Positions 1 through 11,131 of a stretch of DNA of 64,000 nucleotides are shown piece by piece (position 1 is the stretch's first letter; every line of letters starts with the position of its first letter). The stretch is taken from the NCBI GenBank assembly GCA_949126835.1, contig OX421500.1, positions 16,250,181 to 16,314,180 on the forward strand. The letters run 5' to 3'. The position numbers and the translations under genes were made by a program. The notes under the pieces were generated by a model that saw nothing but the letters and a program-made list of their open reading frames with translations, was not told where the DNA came from and ran no database searches. This DNA is from Anisus vortex (lineage: Eukaryota; Mollusca; Gastropoda; Planorbidae).

Positions 1-1036
1 ACACAGTCCGTTGGTTATCGTGTAACAAAGTGCTGAAAAGATTTCATTTGCTGAGACCAGAAATGGCTATATTTTTGGAGATGAAATGTAAAAACACAGA
101 TGAAATAAAAGATGAAAGTTGGATCCGGGATCTAGTGTTTGCTGTGGACATTAATGCACATTTAAGTGATTTTTTTTATAAATTACAAGGCAAAAACAAA
201 CTCATCACTCAGTTGTACGACGACATCAAATGTTTCATTACAAAACTAAGCTTATGGAAGACACAGTTGTGACGCGAAAATTTGGTTTATTTTCCTAACT
301 GCAAAGAACTAAAAAACCAGGCCAATGCTGAATCTGTACTTACTTTTGCTAAATATGAGAGTCACATATAATTATTGTCAAAAGAGTTCCAGGAAAGATT
401 TAGTGATTTCTCATCTTTGAATACTATCTTTAATTATTCTCTGCACCATTCAACTTTAATGTTGTCAAAGCAGAGAAAAAACTTGCAGATGGAACTATTA
501 GAAATGCAGTCTAATTCTACACTCAAAGCAAAGTTTCTATAAGTCGGGATACCTGGCTTCTATTCATACCTTCCTGAAAAGTTTACAAACTTCAGAAAGT
601 TTTCAGATTATGGCAATGTTCGGTTCAACCTATCTGTGTGATCAGTTAAGTTATTTTCCTTCATGAAATTTACAAAAGCTTCTCAGAGAACAAGGCTGAC
701 CGATGAACAATTGTCATCCCTTATGAAGGTCGGAACTGCAAATACATTTCAGCCCGATATACGAAAAATTGTCATGAAAAGGAGGCTTCAAACCTCAAGA
801 CAAAACACTGATTAAAGTGTAAAATGATTGAATGTTCTTAAATAAATGTTGGATTACAATTGTTATATTTGGCGTTGTGGGGCGTTAGCTTAATAAAGCC
901 GTTGTAGTAGGCGTGCAAATTAATACAATTATAATTCAATAAGATTAGAGTGTTTCTCGGATTTGATGGTGTGGCCCGCTGGTATACTCAAAGTATCTTA
1001 TGCGGCCCATGGTGCTTTTAGAGTTTGACACGCCTG
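1..1036 (+). pseudogene. Decayed hAT transposase (ZBED5/GTF2IRD2-like) with right TIR
   Basis: Conceptual translation on + from the left edge resembles the C-terminal half of hAT-family transposases that are often annotated as ZBED5, SCAND3 or GTF2IRD2-like. Visible blocks are the EMAIFLEMK, DLVFAVDINAHLS and LQGKNKLITQLYDD stretches at 66-215 and the C-terminal SFMKFTKASQRTRLTDEQL dimerisation-type block near 660-715. The frame is broken by several stops and frameshifts (for example the stop at about 270), so no full protein can be made. The element appears to end near 1036 with GAGTTTGACACGCCTG, the reverse complement of a hAT-like terminus. The 5' part lies outside the window. Family call is from remembered motifs, not a search. 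Confidence 0.75.
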
Positions 1037-1404
1037 CTCTATACGGTTAAATAGATATACCGATAAATAAGCATAATGATACACAGGTTGATAGTTAAAA
1101 CCTACAGACAGACCAACGATGAATTGGGTACATAGATATAGACCTAAACATAACTATACGTAGAATTGTTTGTTAAATGTACGTTCCGCCAATGGAACAG
1201 AAATAATAAGTTTTAACGTCAATAAACTAACACCTCTTTTCGTGTTACTTCCAGTGCATCATTGATTCTATCAAACAAGGAGTCCCCATGGCAGTATTCC
1301 TAGCTGTAGGCTATTTATTGCTTAAAGGTAACTCAGCTATTCAATGGTACCGTTGGCACGTGTCACTTGACAAATACAACAAGATTAGTTGAGACCAAAG
1401 CACA
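1037..1404. other. Unassigned AT-rich spacer
   Basis: I see no open frame, RNA gene or recognisable repeat here. Confidence 0.5.
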
Positions 1405-1905
1405 AGGTTCATTACGGCCACTATACGAGTTTCATTGAGGCCACTATACACGGTTCATTAAGGCCACTATAAAAGGTTTTTTGAGGACACTATACAATGT
1501 TCATTAAAGCCACAATACAAGGCACATTGAGGCTAAAATACAAGGTTCTTTGAGGCTTTAAAAAAAAGGTTTATTACGGCCACTATACAAGATTTATTGA
1601 AGCAGCAATACAAGGTTCATTGAAGCCACAATACAAGGTTCATTGAAGCCACAAACAAGGTTCATTGAAGCAGCAATACAAGGCTCATTGAAGCAGCAAT
1701 ACAAGGTTCATTGAAGCCACAATACAAGGTTCATTGAAGCCACAAAACACGGTTCATTGAAGCCACAAAACAAGGTTCATTTAAGCCACAATACAAGGTT
1801 CATTGAGGCCACAATAAACGTTTCATTGAGGCCACACAAAAACAAATAATGGTGATTGAGGGCCATTGAGGCCACAATACAAGGTTCTTTAAAACCACAA
1901 TACAA
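1405..1905. repeat. Minisatellite, about 23-bp unit
   Basis: About 20 imperfect copies of a unit built on CAAGGTTCATTGAAGCCACA, with variants reading GAGGCCACTATA or GAAGCAGCAATA. Units vary from about 20 to 25 bp. Copies at the edges are more diverged than those in the middle (1600-1800). Confidence 0.85.
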
Positions 1906-2254
1906 TTTCGTTGAAATTAAGCCGTTGGGGGTGGTTGGGAGAAGAAACAAGAAAAGACATATTTTTTACCATATATATACGGTGGCATCAGAGACGTATT
2001 TAGAATTGTGGGGACTCTGTTCCGGAGGGCTAAATTTTTGTAGGGGCCCCTAGTGGCCTCGCCCCGCCTTTCTACATTGCTGTGTTAGCCTGTGTTTTGG
2101 GATGTGTTGGGGCCCTTATTCCATGAAACACTAAATACCCCTCTGTGTGTCGTAATTATGACTGTGGCGCCTTGGGCGGGGGTCGAAATGGGCGTCTGTT
2201 TAAAATGTATACAGAAGTTAAATAAGTGTCAGTTTGACACCTATCCAAATTTTG

Positions 2255-2335
2255 GCGCCTCCTCCATCACCAAGATTTGAACCCGGGGCCATTGGTATCC
2301 AACCGAGCGTTCTGCTTCGCCGGGTCCCATTAATA
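2255..2335 (-). mobile_element. tRNA-derived SINE head, fragment
   Basis: On the minus strand there is a B-box-like GGTTCAAATCT (plus 2273-2283) preceded by a tRNA-like arm containing GGCGAAGCAGAACGCTCGG. It does not fold into an obvious intact tRNA, so a SINE head is preferred to a tRNA gene. A fragment resembling the 5796-6061 hAT MITE (CATCAGAGACGTATTTAG) lies at about 1985-2005. Confidence 0.4.
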
Positions 2336-2930
2336 TCCAAGCACGACATCAGATAGATCTCTGAGTAGAAGGTGGTAGTGAAGCTGTAGCGCCACAGGAA
2401 TAGATAGATAGTAGCTAACATTTAAATGAACAAAATTAAAGCCAGCAAAATTTTATTCTCTCGGTACGCTGAATAAATTTGAATTCCTAAATGTGCACAC
2501 TATTATTAAAACGTTAGCCTACCGACCCATGACTTAGCAGACAAAGTAGTTCTTAATACTTAATACCTGCCAACTAAAATTAAGTCTAATCTACCTACCT
2601 ACACAGTCTTTAAAAAAAAAAGCTGTTTTTCATAATATTTCAATACACTAGCAAATTACTATCGACAAAAGATACACAAATCAATAGACCTTGGTCTATC
2701 TCAAACCGGAGATGTATTGATGTGTATTGGAATTATTGTTGCGTAGAAAACCTATTTCAATGCGTTGGCTATATCCCTTCAGGCTTATTCATAAAAATCC
2801 TGTTTTTTGGCTTTTATCCAATAAAAAAAAATACAATAATTGTCACGTACGATGTTTTTTTAAAAATGACATTGTTGTGTTTGTATTGCTATCAAATAGG
2901 CGCATTCAAACGAGTTTTTTTTAATGGAAC
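2336..2930. other. Unassigned AT-rich spacer
   Basis: Only short chance frames are present. Nothing recognisable. Confidence 0.4.
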
Positions 2931-2959
2931 CGTGATGTCTTTTAACGAATACGCTTTGT

Positions 2960-3210
2960 CCACGTCTGACGTCATCGTCTACCTATAGAAAACCAGAAAA
3001 AGAGAAATATTGTAACCATGGACGGAGGAAATTGCTTGCAAAGGTGCAACGAGTGAATAGTTGAGAAAGCGCGGGAAAAAAAACATCAACTGAAGCGCTT
3101 AGCTGAAAGTAAAATAAATTCGATGTATCGATTCTATTGGCTGAATTCTGTAGGCCCTGTATCAAGTCCCTTGAGCGTTAGACTCAACTCTCTAAATTGT
3201 AAAGTTAATC
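2960..3210 (+). promoter_or_regulatory. Candidate promoter region with CRE and E2F-like sites
   Basis: A perfect CRE palindrome TGACGTCA lies at 2967-2974 and an E2F-like GCGCGGGAAAA starts near 3069. A short frame with a good start context (ACCATGG, ATG at 3019) closes after 12 codons. The region is followed by a purine-rich stretch and a strong donor at 3506. These are sequence matches only; no TATA box is evident and function is inferred. Confidence 0.3.
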
Positions 3211-3505
3211 GTTCGTTAAGGTTGGTGTTGTTATAGAAACACACAAAGCAGAGAGAGAGTTAGAGAAAGAAACAACATTAAAACAACAACAACACACAGA
3301 CGAACATTTACTGCCCAGAGTAGGCCTTACACAATTCAAGGTAGATACTTTAGGGTTAACTTGGGATAGTGTACTTTGTTCAACTTATACAAAATGTTGT
3401 TGGTCTTTTAGTGGTCCATTATTTAAAAGAAAGCAATTAATATCAACAGAATAACAACTATATTGTGTTTTGAATTGTGTTAAAAAAACTGGATTATCAT
3501 TTAAG
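3211..3505 (+). other. Candidate non-coding first exon (5' UTR)
   Basis: The stretch lacks a useful open frame and ends in a consensus donor AAG|GTAAGT at 3506. The first coding exon of the mucin gene is preceded by a clear acceptor at 24121-24122, which implies an upstream 5' UTR exon. This is the best-looking candidate I noticed, but it would need an intron of about 20.6 kb, and other exons are possible. Confidence 0.25.
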
Positions 3506-4357
3506 GTAAGTTTGAAAAAATACGAATACCTATAAATCTAAAAAACTATTTTCAAAAAAAAAAAATGGTGCATGCGTACAAAACACTTATTTTTAAAAAA
3601 AGCTTTCACTATACACAAAGAAAAAAATATTAATGCAATTATATATTCATCTGCATCTATCTCTACATCTATCTATCTTCATCTCTCAATATATCTGTCT
3701 CTGTCGAACTAGCTATTTTTTTACTCCCTTTCTCTTAGCTCGTACTGCCTGTCTGTCTGCCTGCTTGTAAAACTTTGCATCAATTTTTCGACCACTTCCC
3801 ATTGTCCAACCAAGCTGAAACTTGGGCAGCAGACTTGTGTCAACTAACAATACATTCCATAAAATTTTCAGTTAAAAAAACTTAATTATACTATAACTAT
3901 GATTTTTTTGAAAATTTAACGGTTTGTTTTGGTTTCACGTTGAAAATGCCGGTCCAACTATTTATGCTTTTTCTTCACAAAGCTAGGAAAACAAAAAGGA
4001 TGCGCTTTGTGAATGAAGGGGAAAATGAATTCATGTTTACATTCGTGTCGTGTTTTTGTTAAAGCCTTACACACGCGGAAATGCGGAATCGTTATAATTA
4101 GATATGTATTATAAACTATTTAATTACATGATGATAAACTTAGTTTACAAAGAGAGGGAGTATAATAAAAACTTGTTTTTCATGAGTTAGTTTTTTATCT
4201 CTCATCTTACTTTGTCTACATGTAGACCGGGTTGTGTAGCCTAAGCACATACTACATACAATAGTTTGGTGACTTATTTTAAAAAAGTTTTCTTCTACAT
4301 TTTTGTTTAATTGCGAACCATTTGCAAATCCTCAAAGCTAATTAGTAAAATAAAAGT
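3506..4357. other. Unassigned AT-rich DNA
   Basis: Low-complexity stretches (ATCT-rich near 3650-3710) but no gene or element that I can support. Confidence 0.4.
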
Positions 4358-4785
4358 AAGTAAATTACTCTTCGGACCAAATCGATCATAGGGCAAGTGA
4401 AGCAGCGTTCACCAGTATCCGTTGGCAACCTACGGAACGTGCCGGACGCGGATTGATTTTCAATGGCACGCGTAAGACTCCCAAAAAGGCAGTTTAATTA
4501 TCTTCTACAAGATTTTTCTTTTCAAATTATCTATTGGCAGTTGACACACTGAATGAATTTGAAACCCCCCTATGACACATTATTGTCAGAAGTTTGTCGA
4601 TCCTTGCACTAGAGGATGTGTGGCCAGCACAATGCCCAGACGCCTTTACTTTACCACAACAAATGTCAGGTACCCATCAGAGCTAGGTAGACACAGGAAC
4701 ACCCTCCAGTCCCTGGAAAAAATCCTAGCCTTCCCCAGGATTCGAATCCAGAACCTTCGGAACCACCGTCCCCCCCAAAGTTAAT
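4358..4785 (-). mobile_element. tRNA-derived SINE split by a hAT MITE fragment
   Basis: The two parts, 4358-4424 and 4600-4785, match the SINE at 13163-13436 in the same orientation: the tail contains TTCGGACCAAATCGATC and the head contains the reverse complement of the B box (GGATTCGAATCC near 4738-4749). Between them, GTTGGCAACCTACGG and a GGCACGCGTAAGAC stretch resemble the end of the hAT MITE at 15250-15454, suggesting that a MITE landed in the SINE and decayed. Confidence 0.6.
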
Positions 4786-5560
4786 TAGGAAAAATACATA
4801 TGACTATCTACTAAATTTAGATAACACGGCATTAAGCCTGCCGTGTTGCACAGTAGTTCTGGTTGGATTTACAAAAAACTTCAGTAATGGAGATAATGAA
4901 CGCTGGGCGATCTAGTATTAGTAATGTTAATACATATAGGAAAGCCAATTTATATGGCTCACTCTATCAATATATATATTTATCAGCCAATGAGATTGCG
5001 TGGGTATGTGTGTGTTTGTTGTCACTTGCTCTATACAATTGTATATATACATTTGAAAGATTGTATATAGAGTTTCATTAGTTGAAAGTATTTTATTATA
5101 CTTTTTGGAGTTCATGTTCCTTGGAGACGGTAAACACTCTGTGTGTGATCTTCTTATTTTTGTATAATTGTATACATCTGTATGCTTTTTGTATTAAAAA
5201 ATGTAATGTTGCGACTCTTTTTAATGTGGCTCCTGATCCAGTTGCACCATTGGGCATTGGGGTCTTAATCCAAATGAGTCATGGACAATGGAAAATAAGT
5301 GCTATTGAAAATGTTTGTGGTGCTTTTCAACACGTATTAACAATAAGTGAAACATAAGTAAGTAGACTTGTACGATATAACTTAAGATGTGAGCCTAATT
5401 GATCCTATACGTTAAGACTGTGTAGTTCCATCAAAAGGGTATACTTTAATAACTTGAACAATATATGTATGATGATATAATGGATGTAGGACCACATTGT
5501 ATACCTCAATCAGCATAATATAATTCAGCTTTAAAACTTCTCTCTAGAGTTGATCTAGAA
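4786..5560. other. Unassigned AT-rich DNA
   Basis: Several short overlapping frames on both strands, none with recognisable protein features. Confidence 0.4.
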
Positions 5561-6899
5561 CATAGGTTCTCAACGGGTGCGTTATCGCCCCCCGGGGGGC
5601 GGTGAGAAGCTTTAGGGGGCCGCTGACATTCCCGGGGGCGATTTGGGGGGGGGGGGCGGTGAATGGCAAGTTGGCGGTACAAACGTACCTGATATAATTT
5701 AAACACCTCAGCTATTTGAATCGATTAGTTTTTGGATGAAATATGATGTAAACGCAAGTGCTGCTAAATATCTGATATCCCCCAATAGTAGGCATCAGAG
5801 GCGTATTTAGGCATGTTCCACATGTTCTTATGGAACAGGGGCTCCCACACAAAAGGGGCCCCCACACATTCCAAAATAAAAATTTTAGTCTTTTCTTTCG
5901 GCAATTAAAACAGTGCTGTTGCAGGAGCGCACAACGAACAAATACTGTGAATGGGAAATCACATTTGATTGTGACACTGGCAGGGTCAAGACCACGAGTG
6001 GGCCCCCACATAAATTTGGCCCTTGGGAACAGGGCCTCCACAATCCTAAATACGGCCCTGGGTAGGCATACATATTATTAAACTAATAAGAAATAGGTAT
6101 GGCAATGACTTTTCGATGAAGTAGGGGTCAGTATTTGGCAAATATGGTGTGCGGCCGGCTGGCATATTGTTGGTTCACCGGACTGTCGCCCTAACATCTG
6201 CTAATATTAATGATATTATGATCTCAGTTTTACCGAGATGTCCTTTAATCCGATTGAATCCTTTCGAAAAGTGACGCATAATACAGTTAAGTTAAGCGGT
6301 ATAGATACTTAGTAATCATACAAACTGGGTAGTTATTATAATGCTTGAAAATATACATAAACATTTTTTAGTCATATAATATTTCTTTAATTGTCAAATA
6401 CTTTTTACAGTTTGATCATTTCAAAGTTATAAATGTAAGCCATTTATTTTTTTTTTAAAGAAAAAAAATACACAAATATTAGCTTAAATGAAACGGGTTA
6501 ATTATCTCCCTTTAATTAACAAATGTTTCCACATTTGATTCAATAGTGATGTCGAACAAGTTCTGTTTTGTAATATAACAAATATTACTGTTTATTTTAA
6601 TTTTGTTATTTACATTCAACATTATGGTATTCATTAGAAGATGTAATAATTAGAGGATTAAAATAATTTACGTTAAACAGTTGTAAATAAACATTTCCTG
6701 CTTTAATGGTTTTGTCCATTTAAGGAGTTTATATGTTAAACATTATTAATTACAGAAATTACATGATATAGTGCTATTAAATAAGTCTCTTAAATTTCTA
6801 AATTAAAATTACAAATAAATTTGTTTTAGAATTAATTATATTTATGTTTAATTAAAATTAAGTAGGGGGCTGTGAGCCGAAAAAAGTTGAGAACCTATG
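5561..6899. mobile_element. hAT-type non-autonomous element with TSD
   Basis: Terminal inverted repeats CATAGGTTCTCAAC (5561) and GTTGAGAACCTATG (ending 6899) are flanked by an 8-bp target duplication with one difference, ATCTAGAA on the left and ATCGAGAA on the right. An 8-bp TSD is characteristic of hAT. No transposase frame is present inside. The left end carries a G/C-rich hairpin (CCCCCCGGGGGGC). A partial second copy of one end lies at 9451. Confidence 0.7.
5796..6061. mobile_element. Nested hAT MITE with exact 8-bp TSD
   Basis: Ends CAGAGGCGTATTTAGG (left) and CCTAAATACGGCCCTGG (right) are near-perfect inverted repeats. Both flanks carry GTAGGCAT (5788-5795 and 6062-6069). The element sits wholly inside the 5561-6899 hAT element, so it inserted later. 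The interior is non-coding; frames that run through it on both strands are incidental. Confidence 0.75.
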
Positions 6900-7119
6900 A
6901 TCGAGAAGGAATGCTGTTCTCTCGAGCAGGTCTACACAAGAAGATCACATTTGTTCATAAACACAATTCGGACCTATACCGCACACAATTTCTTAACAAG
7001 GATACATGGGGTACTTTATCATTCCTTCTTGAGTACCAAGGAATTCATAATCAACCTACCAAGCCAGTGCCCCCACACCCATGGTGCTATACGCATATGC
7101 TTATTTTACTTTAGAAATA

Positions 7120-7470
7120 CTGTACAACACAATAGCAATCTATGACAATGTTCGTAGAGACATAAGGATAACACGTTTAGCAATCTATGACAATGTTCGT
7201 AGAGACATAAGGATAACACGTTTAGCAATCTATGACAATGTTCGTAGAGACATAAGGATAACACGTTTAGCAATCTATGACAATGTTCGTAGAGACATAA
7301 GGATAACACGTTTCTTATTCCATGTGCAAGATCAAAAGTGTATAAGTACTCTTTCTTCCCGAGTGGCATCCGGTCATGGAATGGTTTGCCTGAACGAACC
7401 AGAAAACCCAATAAATTAACATCATTTAAACGTTAATAAAACTGCAAGACTAAGTAGACTTATATTGCTT
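7120..7470 (+). mobile_element. CR1-like LINE 3' end fragment
   Basis: Sequence at 7300-7420 matches the 3' end of the open frame of the LINE at 47697-49689 in + orientation (TCTTTCTTCCCGAGTGGCAT, then GGAATGGTTTGCCTGAACGA). The frame ends in the family's short C-terminal tail, followed by the CAAGACTA and GCAATAAT 3' UTR pieces. It is a 5'-truncated fragment with no reverse transcriptase domain. Confidence 0.7.
7133..7312 (+). repeat. 45-bp tandem repeat, 4 copies, inside LINE fragment
   Basis: Copies start at 7133, 7178, 7223 and 7268 with essentially identical sequence. Because 45 is a multiple of 3, the frame stays open and each copy encodes IYDNVRRDIRITRLA. The last copy merges into the LINE C-terminal region, so the unit was probably amplified from LINE sequence. 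Confidence 0.9.
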
Positions 7471-8741
7471 AGGCCGCAATAATGTTCAGTAAAATGTAAG
7501 ATACGATCATGGTTAATCTAGACCAGCACGTCGATTGTATAATAATATATTATGTTACCTTTTTCAGACATTCTTCTAAATAAAATATATGCTCTTTACC
7601 CATTTAGAGTGAAGTGATATTGTGTGGCCAACAAATCTTAATGAGATGTACATTTGAAAGACATCGGCTTTGGAGGGTGAGGGTGGGAGAGAGACAGTCT
7701 ACATTGAGTCTACAAATCTTTTTTTTTATATTTTTGAATTATAATCAATACACTGTTAAATTATTTCTCACATTGCCAATGTTGTTCAAGTCTTTCAGTT
7801 GGGAGCTACTGTTTGCAAACACCCCAACAGCGGATGTAATAAGAGATTGAAACCAAATTCTAACGCTAACCCTCTCGGACCAATTACAATCATTGGTATA
7901 TTATCGAAGCGTGACGCGACAAATAATAATTGCGGACTCAAATCAAACAAACGATTTGAATCGAGAAACGGAACAAACATCACGTTTTTGACAAAGCCCT
8001 GTGCCTAAGATGAAATATAAATTTATACACGCTTTCATCGACGGCTTTTCAACAGATTTTTTTAAATTGATATCATCTTAAAGTATTCAAACAAAGCAAA
8101 GTCAGCAGTTTACAAATGTCTCTTATTTCTCTATGAGAAGCATGCCATAACACGTTTTGTAACTGTATGGAAATAATAGGCTAATCATATAGACTTAAGT
8201 GTTTGAAGATAGAGTAATTGCGTTGGTCAATTAAGGAATATATTCTGTTCTGTTGAATTGAACAAATTCGAAATGTTTTGTTCTTGTGCCTATGTCATGT
8301 GGATGAGACGAGGGTGTTTTGCTTCAGGCGACCCCAGCTCCCCACGGATAAGACGAGAGTGTTTTGCTTTTGAAGACCACATCTGCTCTTGTTCCTATCT
8401 AGAGCAACCTCCGAGAAACATTTTTAAAAATAAAATCATTGTCGAAGTGCGAAGAGTACAAAAAAAAAAAAAGGATTAATATAAAACTTAAATAAAATGT
8501 ATGCATCAAATTATGCCACAAAAGCTCGTGAGCCCTGCATTGCTTGCCTTATGTATTATTGGACACAAAGGGAAACTTACTTTTGCTGAAAACCATTTTT
8601 TTTTTTTAACTTCAATGCTCCTTACTGACACTAGATAACCCAACAAGATAGAGAGGGGAGCAAAATATCTTACTTTTATAAAACTCACCTTATCAATATT
8701 TTCACTACAAACGTATAGTGTATTCTTATATTATTATTAAC
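7471..8741. other. Unassigned DNA
   Basis: A short partly repeated stretch with AGACGAG(G/A)GTGTTTTGCTT occurs at about 8306 and 8350. Otherwise only chance frames. No gene supported. Confidence 0.4.
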
Positions 8742-9252
8742 AGGGTTCGTACAGCTCCTGGAAACTCCTTGAAACTCCAGGAAAACAAAAAGTTGTGTTC
8801 CAGGACCTTAAAACTCCTGGAAAAACTGCATTTAGTCCTGGGAAAAAACTAAAAACTCCTTATTTTTCGAGGGAGATTAATTATTAATAAAAAAAATCGT
8901 AATCAATGCTCTTAGATTGTACTTTCACTTTTCCAGAAAGCCCTATTGGAGTTAACCCTCTTTGTCACTTATTATTTCCCTGCGCAAACGTTGATGACAC
9001 CAGTAATGCCACTCCTTGTTTTTTGTTTTTTTTTACTAGATCTTGTTTTTTTTTTCTCGATCCAAGCTTGGGATGTAAGCTATATAAGTCCCCGTAATGT
9101 CGTAAAACAAAAAAAAAAGCAGTTATGCGAGGTGTCTGTTTTTTTTTTTAAAGAGCTCAGCTTGGCTTTTCAAAAAATTTACTCCTGAAAAACTTCTGGA
9201 ACACTCCTGGTAAACTCCTGGAATTTTTAGGCAATTTTTCTGTACGAACCCT
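8742..9252. mobile_element. MITE with AGGGTTCGTACAG inverted ends
   Basis: Perfect 13-bp inverted termini AGGGTTCGTACAG and CTGTACGAACCCT bound a 511-bp non-coding element. Subterminal regions are rich in CTCCTGGAA-type motifs in both orientations. I could not find a convincing target duplication, so the superfamily is open; hAT is plausible. Confidence 0.6.
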
Positions 9253-9450
9253 TATATATTAAAATCATAGCACGTAAACTAACATCTAATCATAATCATC
9301 TTCAATAATACATCAGTCAGCCACGTTCAATAAGGATTCAATAAAAATAGACTAAAAAAGTTATTTTGTATGCAGGGCACTCACAAGCCTTTGTGGCGCC
9401 CCAGGGCAAAAGTTTCAGCGCCGCCCCTTGCATAACTGCATTGTTTAGTG

Positions 9451-9530
9451 CATAGGTTCTCAACCTTATTCGGCTCACCGCCCCCTTTTTCAAATTTTTA
9501 TCTCTCACTGCTTACCACCCCCCACCCCCA
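9451..9530. mobile_element. End fragment of the 5561-6899 hAT family
   Basis: CATAGGTTCTCAACC followed by TTCGGCTCACCGCCCCC matches the right end of the 5561-6899 element in inverted orientation. Its other end was not found. Confidence 0.5.
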
Positions 9531-10486
9531 AATCCGAAGTTGAACTAATGAGTCAAATTTGCCGTATATAATTTGTATAGGCCGACTAGATTTGTATGCA
9601 ATTCTATCATCCTAAAAAAGAGCTGAAATATCACAAAAAGAACTGAAAATAATACATTTGTTTAATTGTTGTTTAATAAATAATAATAAAAAATTATACT
9701 GCAAAAGAGGTTTTGAAAATAAAACAATTTTAAAGTGAAGCTTGTTCCTGATATGTTGCTAGTAGTTCGTCTACGTTCCAATAAATAGGGTGTGGAAATG
9801 GAATTTTTTGTTGTTGCCAAAACCAAAAAACCTAGAGAAATTGATGGATGTCCTTTTGCAACCAAAAGTCGTGATTATAGCCCATTTCTGCCTTCAAATT
9901 TTTATTCTTTATTTGTTAGTTATTCTTCTTGCAGTTGTAAAGGTAGGGCTGATTTTAATACTTCACCATTAGAAACAAAGGTCTAATAACCAATCAGGAA
10001 TTTTCATGTTTATAATATTATCTTTAAATCGTCTGTTGAAGTAATCATTAATTGTTTCAATGTATTGAAGTAAGCATGTCTTCGTCAGTTGTTCTTTATA
10101 AATTTAAGATTTCTGCGTCCAAAGTTGTGCTTGTACAATAGAAGTTATGACATGAATGCAAAAAAATAAAAAAACACTCTTTGTCTTTTTTTAATTAAGG
10201 TCAATTCCCTGAAATCATTTTTATAAAACTTATTTAATTCAATTAAAAAGGGATGTCAGTTTTCAATTGTATGAGATTTTCTCTCAAATAATTGTCTCTG
10301 GTTTCCAAAAACTTTAGCATCGAAACAAATATCCATACAATATATTTAAACTTTAGATGATTAGCGTACCTAAGTGGTAGTACCAAACTATTTGTAATCC
10401 TAATTATTATTTAAAAAATCTGTCAAACTCTCTGAACAATCTATCATTGAATGCATTGCCTCTGCTTTGTTATCTGTAGTAATTAA

Positions 10487-11131
10487 CTCTTTAACTACCA
10501 CGAGCCGCATTTTGCGGCTCAAGACCACGAGCCGCATTTTGCGGCTCAGAAGCCCTTATACATTTATTTTGTCCAAATCGAATCCAAGATTTAGAAATAA
10601 TAAACTAACGTCCTTGTTTTTCATCGTCTACTTCCGTATTCGTTCTTTTCAGATGTAAATATTAACTGGAACACATGTTTTTTGTGTTTAAAAGTGATTT
10701 TTTGGCAATGTCTGGTTTAATTTTCCATTTTTTTTCTTTGTTATTTGTGAACAAAAATTAATGAAATTTGAAGCGAGTGTTGTCAATAGAATTCTTAATA
10801 GGATCGCAAAGTTTCTTTTTTATTCGGATTATTATTTTCGGAGTTATTAGACTGTAAGTTGAATATTTCTTATTTGTTCTCTTTGTTTCTAAAACAACAT
10901 TCTTACTTTCACCTTAACTTTCACACTTATTCTAGAATTTAAAAATGTTCTATTAGCATATTGTAGATATGCTTTTATTTCTGCTTTTTTTGATATGTAA
11001 CACTAAGGTCATTCATAATAAAAGCTGTAAAAAAAGCTTTGATTGCGTTGGGCCTATGTAAAAAAATAAGGTCATAAAAACGGGCTGGCCATACGGGCAA
11101 AACGGGGGGAAATGCCATGGTAGCTATTGAG
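10487..11131. mobile_element. TTAA-flanked piggyBac-like MITE
   Basis: TTAA at 10483-10486 and 11132-11135 bounds inverted ends CTCTTTAACTACCACG and the reverse complement of CATGGTAGCTATTGAG. A TTAA target and this terminal style fit piggyBac-type elements. No transposase frame is present. Confidence 0.45.
10500..10550. repeat. Duplicated hairpin GAGCCGCATTTTGCGGCTC
   Basis: A perfect 8-bp stem with a short loop appears twice in a row, separated by a repeated ACCAC spacer, close to the left end of the TTAA-flanked element. Confidence 0.8.

Noticed and set aside
7081..7419. 112-codon plus and 101-codon minus frames
   Set aside because: They come from a 45-bp repeat within a LINE 3' fragment, not a gene.
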